DNA of 50,192 nt from contig CAZIWA010000027.1 of NCBI GenBank assembly GCA_964542875.1, positions 1 to 50,192 on the forward strand, given 5' to 3'. How positions within the stretch are numbered: the stretch's first letter is position 1; each line of letters opens with the position of its first letter. The DNA is from CAZGOM01 sp964542875 (GTDB lineage: Bacteria; Planctomycetota; Phycisphaerae; Phycisphaerales; Phycisphaeraceae). The notes under the pieces are model-generated. The model made no database searches. It had not been told where the DNA came from and saw only the letters and a program-made list of their open reading frames with translations. A program made the translations under genes and the position numbers. This document shows positions 32,225 through 39,817 of the stretch, piece after piece.

Positions 32225-32905
32225 TCAGATCCAGGGGTCTGCGCTGACGCCGGAGAACGGGAATCCGGTGATGAACCTGTTGTTGAGGAATGAACGCCAG
32301 AATTTGTTGTAGCCCGGGTGGCGGTAGCTGCCGGTGTCATTGAGCACGGGGATGTCGTTCTCGGTGCGTGAGGCGCTGTGGCCATCGAAAAACAGGAGAT
32401 TGGCATTTTCATTGGGATGGCCAAACCACATGGCGGGTGTGGCTGTGGCGGCGACCGCGATGGTGTAGCTGGCCGAACCGTTTTGTACCGGCGTTTCGCA
32501 GGCCCAGAAAGCGTCCGCGGGTGAGCGGATGTTGCCCAGGTTGATCATGCCGTCGGCCCAGTAGTTGTATTGCTGGCACCAGCTGTCGGCCCGGAAAGGG
32601 TTGGTGGGGCAGGCGACTTGCTTGGCGGCCAGAATCTTGGTGTTTACGCCCAGGTAGGGGTAGTAGTTTTTGTTGCGTCCCCATCCGTAAAGGTTGCCGG
32701 GGATGGTTCCGCGCCAGTCGTTGGCGTAGTTGTGCCAGGCGAAGCCGAATTGTTTCATGCTTGCCTGGCATTTGACGGACTGCGCGGTTTCACGCGCGGC
32801 CTTGAGCGAGGGAAGCATGACGGCAATGAGCACGGAGATGATGCTGATGACCACCAGCAATTCGATGAGCGTGAAGGCGCGTGCAAGGTGAAGGCGGGTT
32901 TTCAT
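32225..32905 (-). CDS. Type II secretion-like pseudopilin protein 2 of a tandem pair
   Basis: A 226-residue pseudopilin. Leader MKTRLHLARA is followed by FTLIELLVVISIISVLIAVMLPSL. The start at 32905 has a GGAG site. The soluble part is clearly homologous to the downstream neighbour: KCQASMKQFGFAWHNYANDW, MWFGHPNENANLLFFDGHSA, PVLNDTGSYRHPGYNKFWR and GVSADPWI each have a counterpart. This copy keeps FFDGH, where the other has FLDCH. Tandem duplication is the simplest origin. It follows lacI by 88 bp on the same strand and may share its transcript. Confidence 0.88.
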   Translation of the reverse strand: MKTRLHLARAFTLIELLVVISIISVLIAVMLPSLKAARETAQSVKCQASMKQFGFAWHNYANDWRGTIPGNLYGWGRNKNYYPYLGVNTKILAAKQVACPTNPFRADSWCQQYNYWADGMINLGNIRSPADAFWACETPVQNGSASYTIAVAATATPAMWFGHPNENANLLFFDGHSASRTENDIPVLNDTGSYRHPGYNKFWRSFLNNRFITGFPFSGVSADPWI

Positions 32906-32993
32906 TATCGGTCTCCAAAACATCACGAAACGGAGGGTTACGAATGAAAGTTTCAGGTACGGCCGGAAGGCCCGGAAAGAAGTGGAGTTTGAT

Positions 32994-34028
32994 TCAGGCG
33001 CGGGGCTTGCCGGTGGTTTGGCCTTCGACGAGGTAACAGGGGACGGAGGAGGCCATCCAACTGACTTCTTCGGGGTGTTCGATGAGGCGCTGGAGCATTT
33101 TCACGGCTTTGCGGCCCATGCGGGCGCGGTCGTAACCGATGCTGGTGAGGCGCTTGCCGCGGTAGAGAAGATTCAGGTTGTCCATGCCGATGAGGGAGAT
33201 GTCGTCGGGGGCGACGATGCCTGCGCGTTCAAGGGCGGGGGTGGCCTGGGCGATGACGCGGTCGCCGGCGCACAGGGCGGTGATGCCCGAGGCGAGGGCG
33301 CGTTCGATGAGCTTGTCGACGTCCTGCGGGCTGACGATGCCTTCGTAGCAGTCTTCAAAGGTGGGGGTGAGATTGTGGGCCTTGAGTTCGTCGGCGATGC
33401 CTTCGAAGGAGAGCCGGCGGTAGTAGGCTTCGGTGTTTCGGGTGCCGGAGAGGAGGCCGATTTTGGTGTGTCCCAGTTCGACGAGGTGGCGGATGGAGAG
33501 GCGGGCGCCGCCGTAGAAGTCGAGGGTGACGCAGGAGAACTTGCCGTTGGGGTTGAGCCGGTTGAAGACGATCATGGGGAGTCCGGCTTCGCTGAGGCGT
33601 TCGAGGTAGCCGTTGGCGGGCTCCGGGCCAAAGAGGATGAGGCCGTCGAACTCCTGAGATTCAAGCTGCTGGCGGAGCATGAAGTCTTTATCGACGTGCT
33701 CTGCGCCGCGGATGATGCTGAGGGTGGAGCCGGTGTCGCCAAGGACATCCTGAATGCCGGAGATGAGCTCGCGGCAGTAGATGCTGACGGAGGCGTCGTG
33801 CATGGATTCAAGGGTGTAGATAAAGCCGACACGGAGGGTGGTCTTGGTGCGGCGGGCGGGCTTGGGGCCGGGCCCCTGGCGGGCGCGGGGCCGGTAGCCG
33901 AGCTGGTTGATGGCTACGTCGACGCGCTGGCGCGTTTCCGGGCTGACCCGGTCACGGTGGTTTAACACCAGGGAGACGGTGCTGACGGCTACGTTTGCTT
34001 CACGGGCGACGTCGAGAATGGAGGCCAT
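32994..34028 (-). CDS. LacI-family transcriptional regulator
   Basis: A repressor of 344 residues counted from the start at 34028, which has an AAGG site and begins with the canonical SILDVAREANVAVSTVSLVLNHRDRVS helix-turn-helix. An extension to 34136 lacks family similarity. A proline/arginine-rich linker (YRPRARQGPGPKPARRTKTTLR, about 47-68) replaces the usual short hinge region, so the hinge may be altered. The effector domain follows (GFIYTLESMHD, DGLILFGPEPANGYLERLSEAG, CAGDRVIAQATPALERAGIVAPDDISLIGMDNL). It is first of seven co-directional genes and divergent from the large beta-helix gene at 34325. The AT-rich gap between them carries candidate operators, so it probably controls both directions. 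Confidence 0.92.
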   Translation of the reverse strand: MASILDVAREANVAVSTVSLVLNHRDRVSPETRQRVDVAINQLGYRPRARQGPGPKPARRTKTTLRVGFIYTLESMHDASVSIYCRELISGIQDVLGDTGSTLSIIRGAEHVDKDFMLRQQLESQEFDGLILFGPEPANGYLERLSEAGLPMIVFNRLNPNGKFSCVTLDFYGGARLSIRHLVELGHTKIGLLSGTRNTEAYYRRLSFEGIADELKAHNLTPTFEDCYEGIVSPQDVDKLIERALASGITALCAGDRVIAQATPALERAGIVAPDDISLIGMDNLNLLYRGKRLTSIGYDRARMGRKAVKMLQRLIEHPEEVSWMASSVPCYLVEGQTTGKPRA

Positions 34029-34136
34029 GGGTGGTGCCTTTGGATGTCGGACTTTTTCGATGCGCCGAAGTGGGCGTTTGCGGGATTCCGAGGCGGTGCA
34101 CACAGGCCAGCCTACCGAAATAAAAACGCGAGTCAA

Positions 34137-34256
34137 GAATTTTGATGTGTTTTTCGATAAACTTTTTTCGCTTGCGTTTTGAGATAATAAGGCTCATTAT
34201 TGAGATTATTGTAATTTCGACAATCGAAATTAAAACTTTTTCGATTGCCTTGGGAA
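34137..34256. promoter_or_regulatory. AT-rich divergent control region
   Basis: About 120 bp of markedly AT-rich DNA in otherwise GC-rich surroundings, between lacI (start 34028) and the beta-helix gene (start 34325). It holds three TTTCGA-type sites (near 34152, 34216 and 34250) and AATAA/TTATT arms near 34186-34201. It is the likely seat of divergent promoters. Confidence 0.6.
34213..34231. promoter_or_regulatory. 19-bp palindrome, candidate LacI operator
   Basis: AATTTCGA-CAA-TCGAAATT has perfect 8-bp arms with a 3-bp spacer. It is the most symmetric element in the divergent control region and repeats the TTTCGA half-site seen on both sides. Confidence 0.55.
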
Positions 34257-34324
34257 CAATACGTGAGATGGCTGGTCAGGTGTTTTTACGTTGTGTTTTG
34301 TTTAGCGTTGCCAGGAGCTGGAAA

Positions 34325-37102
34325 ATGATGCGCACCCTGAGTTTTTTGGTGATGTTCTGCCTGTTTGCGGCGTGTGTCTGCTCAGTGGCCCGGGGGGAGG
34401 GGCAGATCGTTTCGCACCCGAATGTGCGGCCGTTGCCTGCGGGGCATGACCGGCCATTGCCGGCGGGCGAGTTGATTTACGTGGACGTGACCAAGGGGAG
34501 CGACGCGGGCCCGGGAACGCTGGAGAAACCACTTAGGAGCGTGCAGGCCGCAGTGGACAGGGCGCAGGCAGGCCAGACGGTGGTGCTGCGTGCGGGGACG
34601 TATTACGAATCGGTGAAAGTGAGCAAAGCCGGGACGGTGGCCAAGCCCATCACGATCCGGGCGTATCCCAGGGAAGTGGCGATCATCGATGCGGGGTTCC
34701 CGGAGTTTTACAACGACCCCAAGGGATCGTGGGAACCGGCGCCGGGCGGAGCGCCTGGGGAGTATCGGTCCACCAAAACCTACGAGATGGAGCCGTGGAC
34801 GATCGGAGCGAACTTCGGGGACTCCATGCTGCCGCTGATCGTGTATCGGTTCGCCAAGGACATGAGGGAGACCGAGCAGTACTGGGCGCTGGACGACAAA
34901 TCCCAGGATGAGCGGACGGTGTATTGCGGGCCGGGCGTGTTTTATGACGCCGAGAGCAAACGGATCCACATCCGGCTGGCGCCCACAACCATGAAGATGC
35001 TGGGCAAGAACAACTACAACGGCGTGACCGACCCAAGGCAGGTGCCTCTGGTGCTTGGGGGCAGAACCAAAGAGCCGGCGCTGACCATCACCTCCAGCGC
35101 GCATGTGAACGTGCAGGACGTTGTGCTGCGCGGCGGCGGGACCAACGCGGCGGCGATCGATTCCAGCTACGACGTGGAACTTTCAGGCTGCACGCTGTAT
35201 GCGGGAAACAGCGCGCTGAGCATCTCCTTCACGAAGAAAGTCCGGCTGCTGAACACGGCGTTCAGGGGCGCGTGTTCCCCGTGGAACTTCCGTGGCCAGA
35301 TGAAATACCGGAGCCGTGAGGCCAAGGTGATCCATGCTTCGGGATGGAACACAGGCGGGGTGGAAGACCTGGAGATCGGCTATTGCGAAATGACGGATTC
35401 CATCGATGGAATGTTCATCGGCGGGGTGAAGCGGGTGCAGTTTCACAACAACCTGGTGGACAACTTCACCGACGACGGGATTTTTGTCTCCGCGAACACC
35501 ACGCCGGATGGAACGACCCAGGGCGGCGGGCTGGAACTGTATGAAAACATGATCTCCCGGACGCTCACGGCGTTTGCCTTTGGCGTGGGGCACGGCAGGC
35601 AACTGACGCTGGACGAGGAGAAGAAGATCAAGCAGCTTGGCATGGGGCTGTTTGTGTACCGGAACGTTTTCGACTTCAGAAGCCCGGTTCACTACAGCAT
35701 GCCCAAGGATGCGGCGCAGGACGGCACGCTCGATGAGCATGGCCGGCTGATGGGGGACCATGGAAGCCCGACATGGGAGCCGATTGCGTTCTATCAAAAC
35801 ACGGTGGTGTTCGGGGAAGGGGACGGGCGTGGGCTTTACCCCTTCAGCGTGGCGCTGGGCGGGGGGACCAAGCGCCGGGTGTTCAACAACGCGCTTTTGT
35901 ATGCCAAGGGTCTGCCGGGGCCCGCGGTGCTGAAGCCGCATGGGGATCTGCAGACGGATGCGAACCTGGTGTGGTCCTGGGACCCGGCATGGACGGGGCA
36001 GGAGCCTTATCCGCGGTTTCAGGCGAAGGGATCGAAGGATTTTGAACTGTCGAAGGATTACTACCCGCCTGGCTGGATGGTGAATGATGTGGTGAAAGAC
36101 CCGAAGGTGGCGAAGTTTTCGCCTGTGCCGGGGTCTGCGCTGGACCTGACGCCCGGGGCGGGGAGCCCTGCGCTGGGTGCGGGGCTGAAGCTGCCCGATG
36201 GCCTGCCGGACCCGATGAAACCCGAGGGGGATAAGCGGCCGGACATCGGGGCGATCCAATCGGGCAAGCCGGTTTGGCGTCTGGGTGTTCAAGGCCGGTT
36301 CAATGCTTTTGGGGTGGAGGACAAGGCGCCGGCCATGGCGTGGAACACGGGCCGGGCGCAGGGGGTGGCGAAGGATGTGGAATGGTCTGCGGTGCTGAAT
36401 AAGAAGCCGATCGGGATTGTGCAGGGGTACCCGCCGATCGATCGACCACAGCTGATGCACTTTTTGAAGAGCAACCATGTGCAGATCGGGTTCAACGAGC
36501 GCGCGTGGCCCAAGGCTGAGGAGCTTAAGGAGTTTGGCGTGCTGGCGGTGGTGGACTCGGCGCGCGGGATGTATGCGCCAAGCGAGCTGGCGGGGCCGCT
36601 GAAGGAGTACGTGGACAAGGGCGGCACGCTCCTGGTTCTTTCGGGCTCCACGGAATCATTCAGGCAGATGCCGGGCTTCCTGACTTCCATTGTGGGTGAA
36701 AAGCCCGCAGAGAAGAAGCCCGAGATGGACATCATGATGCCGGGGCATCCGTGGATTAAACAGCTTGAGGCCATGGAGCCCAAGCAGTGGATGCCGGAGG
36801 CAAATTTCCGGGCGCTGCCGGTGTCCAAGGGGCAGGTGATCATCGGGAACAAGAACGGGCAGGCGCTGATGGCGGTGGTGCCGTCGGGCAAGGGCCAGCT
36901 TATTTATGTGGGCTGGTCCGTGACGGCGGATCGGCCTCAAGCGGGGTCCAGGAGCGAATGGGCCAATACGCCGCAGGCGGAGATGGAGTCCCAGGCGCAG
37001 GTGGACATCCTGAAGCACATCGTCAACACGCTTTACCCGGACCCGGTGGAGCTGGAAGGTGCGACCCCGGCGCCGGTGATGGGTCGGCTGACGGGGGAGT
37101 GA
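34325..37102 (+). CDS. Large secreted right-handed beta-helix protein with C-terminal GATase-like domain
   Basis: A 925-residue exported protein. The start at 34325 has AGGAG at a good distance and gives the signal peptide MMRTLSFLVMFCLFAACVCSVARG. Residues about 50-640 are a parallel beta-helix homologous to the protein at 29363-31387 (LIYVDVTKGSDAGPGTLEKPLRSVQAAVDRAQAGQTVVLRAGTYYE). The paralogue lacks the C-terminal part. Residues about 690-900 (IGIVQGYPPIDRPQL, VLAVVDSARGMYAPSELAGPLKEYVDKGGTLLVLSGS, AVVPSGKGQLIYVGWSV) look like a class I glutamine-amidotransferase-like/beta-galactosidase-trimerisation-type fold, probably non-catalytic. Likely acts on extracellular polysaccharide as lyase, epimerase or hydrolase; the active site is not identifiable by eye. 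It is divergent from the LacI regulator. Confidence 0.82.
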   Translation: MMRTLSFLVMFCLFAACVCSVARGEGQIVSHPNVRPLPAGHDRPLPAGELIYVDVTKGSDAGPGTLEKPLRSVQAAVDRAQAGQTVVLRAGTYYESVKVSKAGTVAKPITIRAYPREVAIIDAGFPEFYNDPKGSWEPAPGGAPGEYRSTKTYEMEPWTIGANFGDSMLPLIVYRFAKDMRETEQYWALDDKSQDERTVYCGPGVFYDAESKRIHIRLAPTTMKMLGKNNYNGVTDPRQVPLVLGGRTKEPALTITSSAHVNVQDVVLRGGGTNAAAIDSSYDVELSGCTLYAGNSALSISFTKKVRLLNTAFRGACSPWNFRGQMKYRSREAKVIHASGWNTGGVEDLEIGYCEMTDSIDGMFIGGVKRVQFHNNLVDNFTDDGIFVSANTTPDGTTQGGGLELYENMISRTLTAFAFGVGHGRQLTLDEEKKIKQLGMGLFVYRNVFDFRSPVHYSMPKDAAQDGTLDEHGRLMGDHGSPTWEPIAFYQNTVVFGEGDGRGLYPFSVALGGGTKRRVFNNALLYAKGLPGPAVLKPHGDLQTDANLVWSWDPAWTGQEPYPRFQAKGSKDFELSKDYYPPGWMVNDVVKDPKVAKFSPVPGSALDLTPGAGSPALGAGLKLPDGLPDPMKPEGDKRPDIGAIQSGKPVWRLGVQGRFNAFGVEDKAPAMAWNTGRAQGVAKDVEWSAVLNKKPIGIVQGYPPIDRPQLMHFLKSNHVQIGFNERAWPKAEELKEFGVLAVVDSARGMYAPSELAGPLKEYVDKGGTLLVLSGSTESFRQMPGFLTSIVGEKPAEKKPEMDIMMPGHPWIKQLEAMEPKQWMPEANFRALPVSKGQVIIGNKNGQALMAVVPSGKGQLIYVGWSVTADRPQAGSRSEWANTPQAEMESQAQVDILKHIVNTLYPDPVELEGATPAPVMGRLTGE

Positions 37103-37193
37103 GGGTTACGAGTTATTGAGGAGAGCGGCCAGCCGGATTTTTTGATGAGGGGGTGGTTTATAGTGTGGCGGTCGTTGCACTGGAGGGCCGCCG

Positions 37194-37703
37194 ATGGGAT
37201 TGTCTTCGTTTTTTTCGAGGTGGCTTAAGCCTGCCGGCGCCGGCGAGGGCAAGCCGGAGATCGGGGCGGTGGATCGGCCGGCGTGGGATGACCTGAGCAA
37301 GCTGGAATCAACGCAGCACATGTTCAAATGGCTGGCGGATGAGCCGTATGCTTTTATCCGGTCCAACATCGAGGGGCTTCTGCGGGAACAGGTGGCGGAT
37401 TCACGGCTGGTGGTTTTGCGTGCGACGTCTGACCCGCATTGGCTGTCGGGCGGGCGCAAGATGGAGGAAGACGACACCAAGATGGTCCTGATGCGGGCGG
37501 GGGTGGCGTTTGAGTTTGACCTGACGGTTGAAGCCCAAGGGAAAACACACCGGCTGACGGGTGTGTACACGTGGGTTTGCGTCCACTTGGACGAGCCGGC
37601 CAAGCGGCAGCAACGGGTGTGGCTGGATATCAGCGGCACGCTGGCGCAGTTTGGCACGGACGGCGAATTGAAAACCCGGATTTATTTTGAGCGGGCCGGG
37701 TGA
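37194..37703 (+). CDS. Hypothetical protein, 169 residues
   Basis: I do not recognise this family. A GGAGGG site at good spacing and a codon pattern like other plus-strand genes (G in third positions) argue that it is real. The N-terminus MGLSSFFSRWLKP is amphipathic. The body is mixed alpha/beta without signal peptide or membrane segment (HMFKWLADEPYAFIRSNIEGLL, VLRATSDPHWLSGG, GVYTWVCVHLDEPAKRQQRVWLDISGTL). It starts 91 bp after the beta-helix gene on the same strand and could be co-transcribed, but the content suggests no link to carbohydrates. A family-E repeat follows it. Confidence 0.7.
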   Translation: MGLSSFFSRWLKPAGAGEGKPEIGAVDRPAWDDLSKLESTQHMFKWLADEPYAFIRSNIEGLLREQVADSRLVVLRATSDPHWLSGGRKMEEDDTKMVLMRAGVAFEFDLTVEAQGKTHRLTGVYTWVCVHLDEPAKRQQRVWLDISGTLAQFGTDGELKTRIYFERAG

Positions 37704-37710
37704 AGCGACA

Positions 37711-37777
37711 AATGCATTTGCCGATTTCCCACGCGCCCGGATGCCGGAGGGGCGGGTTATCGGGTGTCCATGAATGA
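37711..37777 (+). repeat. Dispersed repeat family E, copy 1
   Basis: Reads GCATTTGCCGATTTCCCACG, CGCCCGGATGCCGG and TATCGGGTGTCCATGA. The same string of blocks is at 44261-44317 and, inverted, at 47393-47454. The rest of the 210-bp gap to 37913 shows no convincing gene. Confidence 0.75.
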
Positions 37778-37912
37778 ACTCAAAGGGAATTCATGGATGA
37801 TTGGGCTGTAACCTTGGCCAGCCTGGGTTTTTCTGGAGATTCTCCGTCCGCTGACACTTCGATCGCTCGGGCGTGCGGGCGTTGGATGTTTCCAGACGCT
37901 TTTAACCCGCGG

Positions 37913-38200
37913 TCAGGCTTGGTCGGGCTTCTTTTTCTCGACCCTGAGGGAGCCGATAAGGACCAGGATCGCCAGCAGGAAGAGAACTACGCCCAAGGGG
38001 CGTGACCAGAGCCAGATGATGAGTTTGCCGATGAGCTTGCGCGAAGTTTCGCCTTCGGTGCCCATGTCCGGATTGACGAACATGGCGATGCCGAAGCCGA
38101 TGAGGACCAAGGCGAAGGCGATGCCCGCGATACGCTGGCCGATGGTGAGGGGTTTGTCGTCTTCGTTTTCGGAAGGTGCGGGAACGGGCTGCTGAGACAT
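37913..38200 (-). CDS. Small two-helix membrane protein
   Basis: A 95-residue protein of unknown function. The start at 38200 follows a GGAG site; an extension to 38353 is not protein-like. A polar N-terminus (MSQQPVPAPSENEDDKPLTIG) precedes two hydrophobic helices, IAGIAFALVLIGFGIAMFV (about 24-42) and PLGVVLFLLAILVLIGSLRV (about 68-87), ending in a charged KKKPDQA tail. No family is recognised. It lies alone between a plus-strand hypothetical gene and the lpxC/fabZ gene. Confidence 0.75.
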   Translation of the reverse strand: MSQQPVPAPSENEDDKPLTIGQRIAGIAFALVLIGFGIAMFVNPDMGTEGETSRKLIGKLIIWLWSRPLGVVLFLLAILVLIGSLRVEKKKPDQA

Positions 38201-38278
38201 GATTTTCTCCGGAAAGGGAAATGTTGCGGATACGGTAAGGGTTATACGGAAGAAATCAAACCGGGAAAGGCGGAGGGA

Positions 38279-38306
38279 ATGCCATGCGTATGGCATGGTT
38301 TTTTTT
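38279..38306 (+). terminator. Intrinsic-terminator-like hairpin without an upstream plus-strand gene
   Basis: ATGCCAT-GCGT-ATGGCAT followed by GG and eight T (38299-38306). It would end plus-strand transcription, yet the nearest plus-strand gene stops at 37703 and the DNA between holds a minus-strand gene. Confidence 0.5.
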
Positions 38307-38403
38307 GTGATGGTTTTTGTATTGAAAGGTGATGTGGGGGACGGAGGAAGCAAATCCGGAGCATCGGTTTGGGGCGACCTGCGGGGGTGAAAAAATGCCC
38401 AAC

Positions 38404-38446
38404 GGATTCCGGGGCAGGTTCAGAAACCAGCCCCAGGCACCCCACG
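38404..38446. repeat. Dispersed hairpin repeat family D, copy 2
   Basis: GGGGC-A-GGTT-CAGA-AACC-A-GCCCC folds into a near-perfect hairpin. The same core and flanks occur at 25281-25322. It lies 35 bp after the 3' end of the lpxC/fabZ gene. Confidence 0.75.
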
Positions 38447-38481
38447 CTTATAAATGGAGGGACCTTACCAGGATCAGAGCG

Positions 38482-39798
38482 TTATTCGATCTGGTCGTCG
38501 ACGAGCATGAATTTGACTTCGGCTTCGGCGGCGAGCTCCTGGCCGACGTAGGCGCGGCAACGGCAGTGGGCGAGCCTTGCGCGCATGCGGACGGCTTCGG
38601 ATTCGAGGATGAGCTGGTCGCCGGGGGTGACGGGCTTGCGGAGCTTTACCTTGTCGAGCGAGAGGAGCACGGCGAGCTTGCCGGTGTTTTCGAGCTTCTG
38701 GCCAAGCAGGACGCCGGAGATCTGCGCGAGGGCCTCGACGATGAGGACGCCGGGCATGATGGGCGCGCCGGGGTAGTGGCCCTGGAAGAAGGGTTCGTTG
38801 AGCGTGACGTTTTTGATGCCCAGGACGCGGCGGTCGCCGTCGAGCTCGACGACGCGGTCGACTAAGAGCATGGGGTAGCGGTGAGGGAGGATGCGCATGA
38901 GCCGGCGGATATCGATCACGGCTGCGCCGAGGGAGAGCTGTTTGTGCCGCTGGGCTCGGAGTTGTTTTTCAAGCTTGCGGACGAGGGCCTGGTTCAACCA
39001 GTGGCCGGACTTGGTGGCGATGATCTTGCCCTGGATGGGGGCGCCGAGAAGGGTGAGATCGCCCAAAAGGTCCAAGAGCTTGTGGCGGGCGGGCTCGTTG
39101 GAGAAGCGAAAAGCGTTGCCCCCCATGGGGCCTTTGTTGTCGATGACGAGGAGGTCTTTTTCTGAGAGGTGCTGGCCGAGACCCATGGCGCGCAGGGCTT
39201 TGGCTTCGGCCTCAAGGACGAAGGTGCGCGCGGGGGCAATGTCGTTGGTGAAGTCGCCTTTGGTGAAGTCGAATGCGGCGAGCTGCTGGCCAAGGACGGG
39301 GTGGCGGCCGTAATCCAGATCGTAGACGAGCTGGAGACCCGGGTCGTCGCTGGGGACGGCGGCGACCATGGCGTCATCCTGGCGGACGACAACGGGCTCG
39401 TGGATGACAAGACGGGTGCGGGGGACATCAAGTTTCTGGATGCCGGCGGTCAAAAGCGCATCGACAAAGGGCTTGGCGGAACCGTCGAAGCCGGGGAGCT
39501 CGGTGCGGTCCATTTCAACATAGATGTTGTCGATACCAAGGCCGGCGATGGCGGCCAGGACATGTTCGGTGGTTTCAACGCTGACATCGCCGGCTTTGAT
39601 GGCGGTGCGGCGGTTGCGCTTGACGACGTGCCGGACCAGTGCGGGGATCTCGGCGCGTTCCTGGTCTGTCCTGATGAAGACGATGCCGTTGTTGGCGGGG
39701 GCTGGACGGAAGGTGACGTTGACGGGACCGCCGGAGAAAAGCCCCAGCCCGGAGAGGCTGGCGGACTTGGCGATGGTGGTCTGCATGTCTTGTGTCAT
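38482..39798 (-). CDS. lpxC/fabZ: Bifunctional UDP-3-O-acyl-N-acetylglucosamine deacetylase / 3-hydroxyacyl-ACP dehydratase
   Basis: A 438-residue fusion. LpxC (about 1-285) performs the committed step of lipid A synthesis; its zinc ligands are in place: His79 (ETTEHVLAA), His239 and Asp243 (RHKLLDLLGD), with catalytic His266 (SGHWLN). FabZ (about 296-438) dehydrates 3-hydroxyacyl-ACP; it shows ILPHRYPMLLVDRV, catalytic His341 in FFQGHYPGAPIMPG, and Glu355 in VEALAQ. Such fusions are known from Bacteroidetes and PVC-group bacteria. It lies downstream of lpxD by 19 bp, in the outer-membrane biogenesis operon ompH-lpxD-lpxC/fabZ. Both halves look active, so lipid A and fatty acid synthesis are made at equal dose. 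Confidence 0.96.
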   Translation of the reverse strand: MTQDMQTTIAKSASLSGLGLFSGGPVNVTFRPAPANNGIVFIRTDQERAEIPALVRHVVKRNRRTAIKAGDVSVETTEHVLAAIAGLGIDNIYVEMDRTELPGFDGSAKPFVDALLTAGIQKLDVPRTRLVIHEPVVVRQDDAMVAAVPSDDPGLQLVYDLDYGRHPVLGQQLAAFDFTKGDFTNDIAPARTFVLEAEAKALRAMGLGQHLSEKDLLVIDNKGPMGGNAFRFSNEPARHKLLDLLGDLTLLGAPIQGKIIATKSGHWLNQALVRKLEKQLRAQRHKQLSLGAAVIDIRRLMRILPHRYPMLLVDRVVELDGDRRVLGIKNVTLNEPFFQGHYPGAPIMPGVLIVEALAQISGVLLGQKLENTGKLAVLLSLDKVKLRKPVTPGDQLILESEAVRMRARLAHCRCRAYVGQELAAEAEVKFMLVDDQIE

Positions 39799-39817
39799 GG
39801 TGGGGACTGAGGTTTGT

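Noticed and set aside
37793..38005. 70-codon plus-strand frame after a family-E repeat, with a purine-rich site before its ATG
   Set aside because: Overlaps the end of the two-helix membrane protein gene, whose hydrophobic pattern is far more convincing; no similarity seen.
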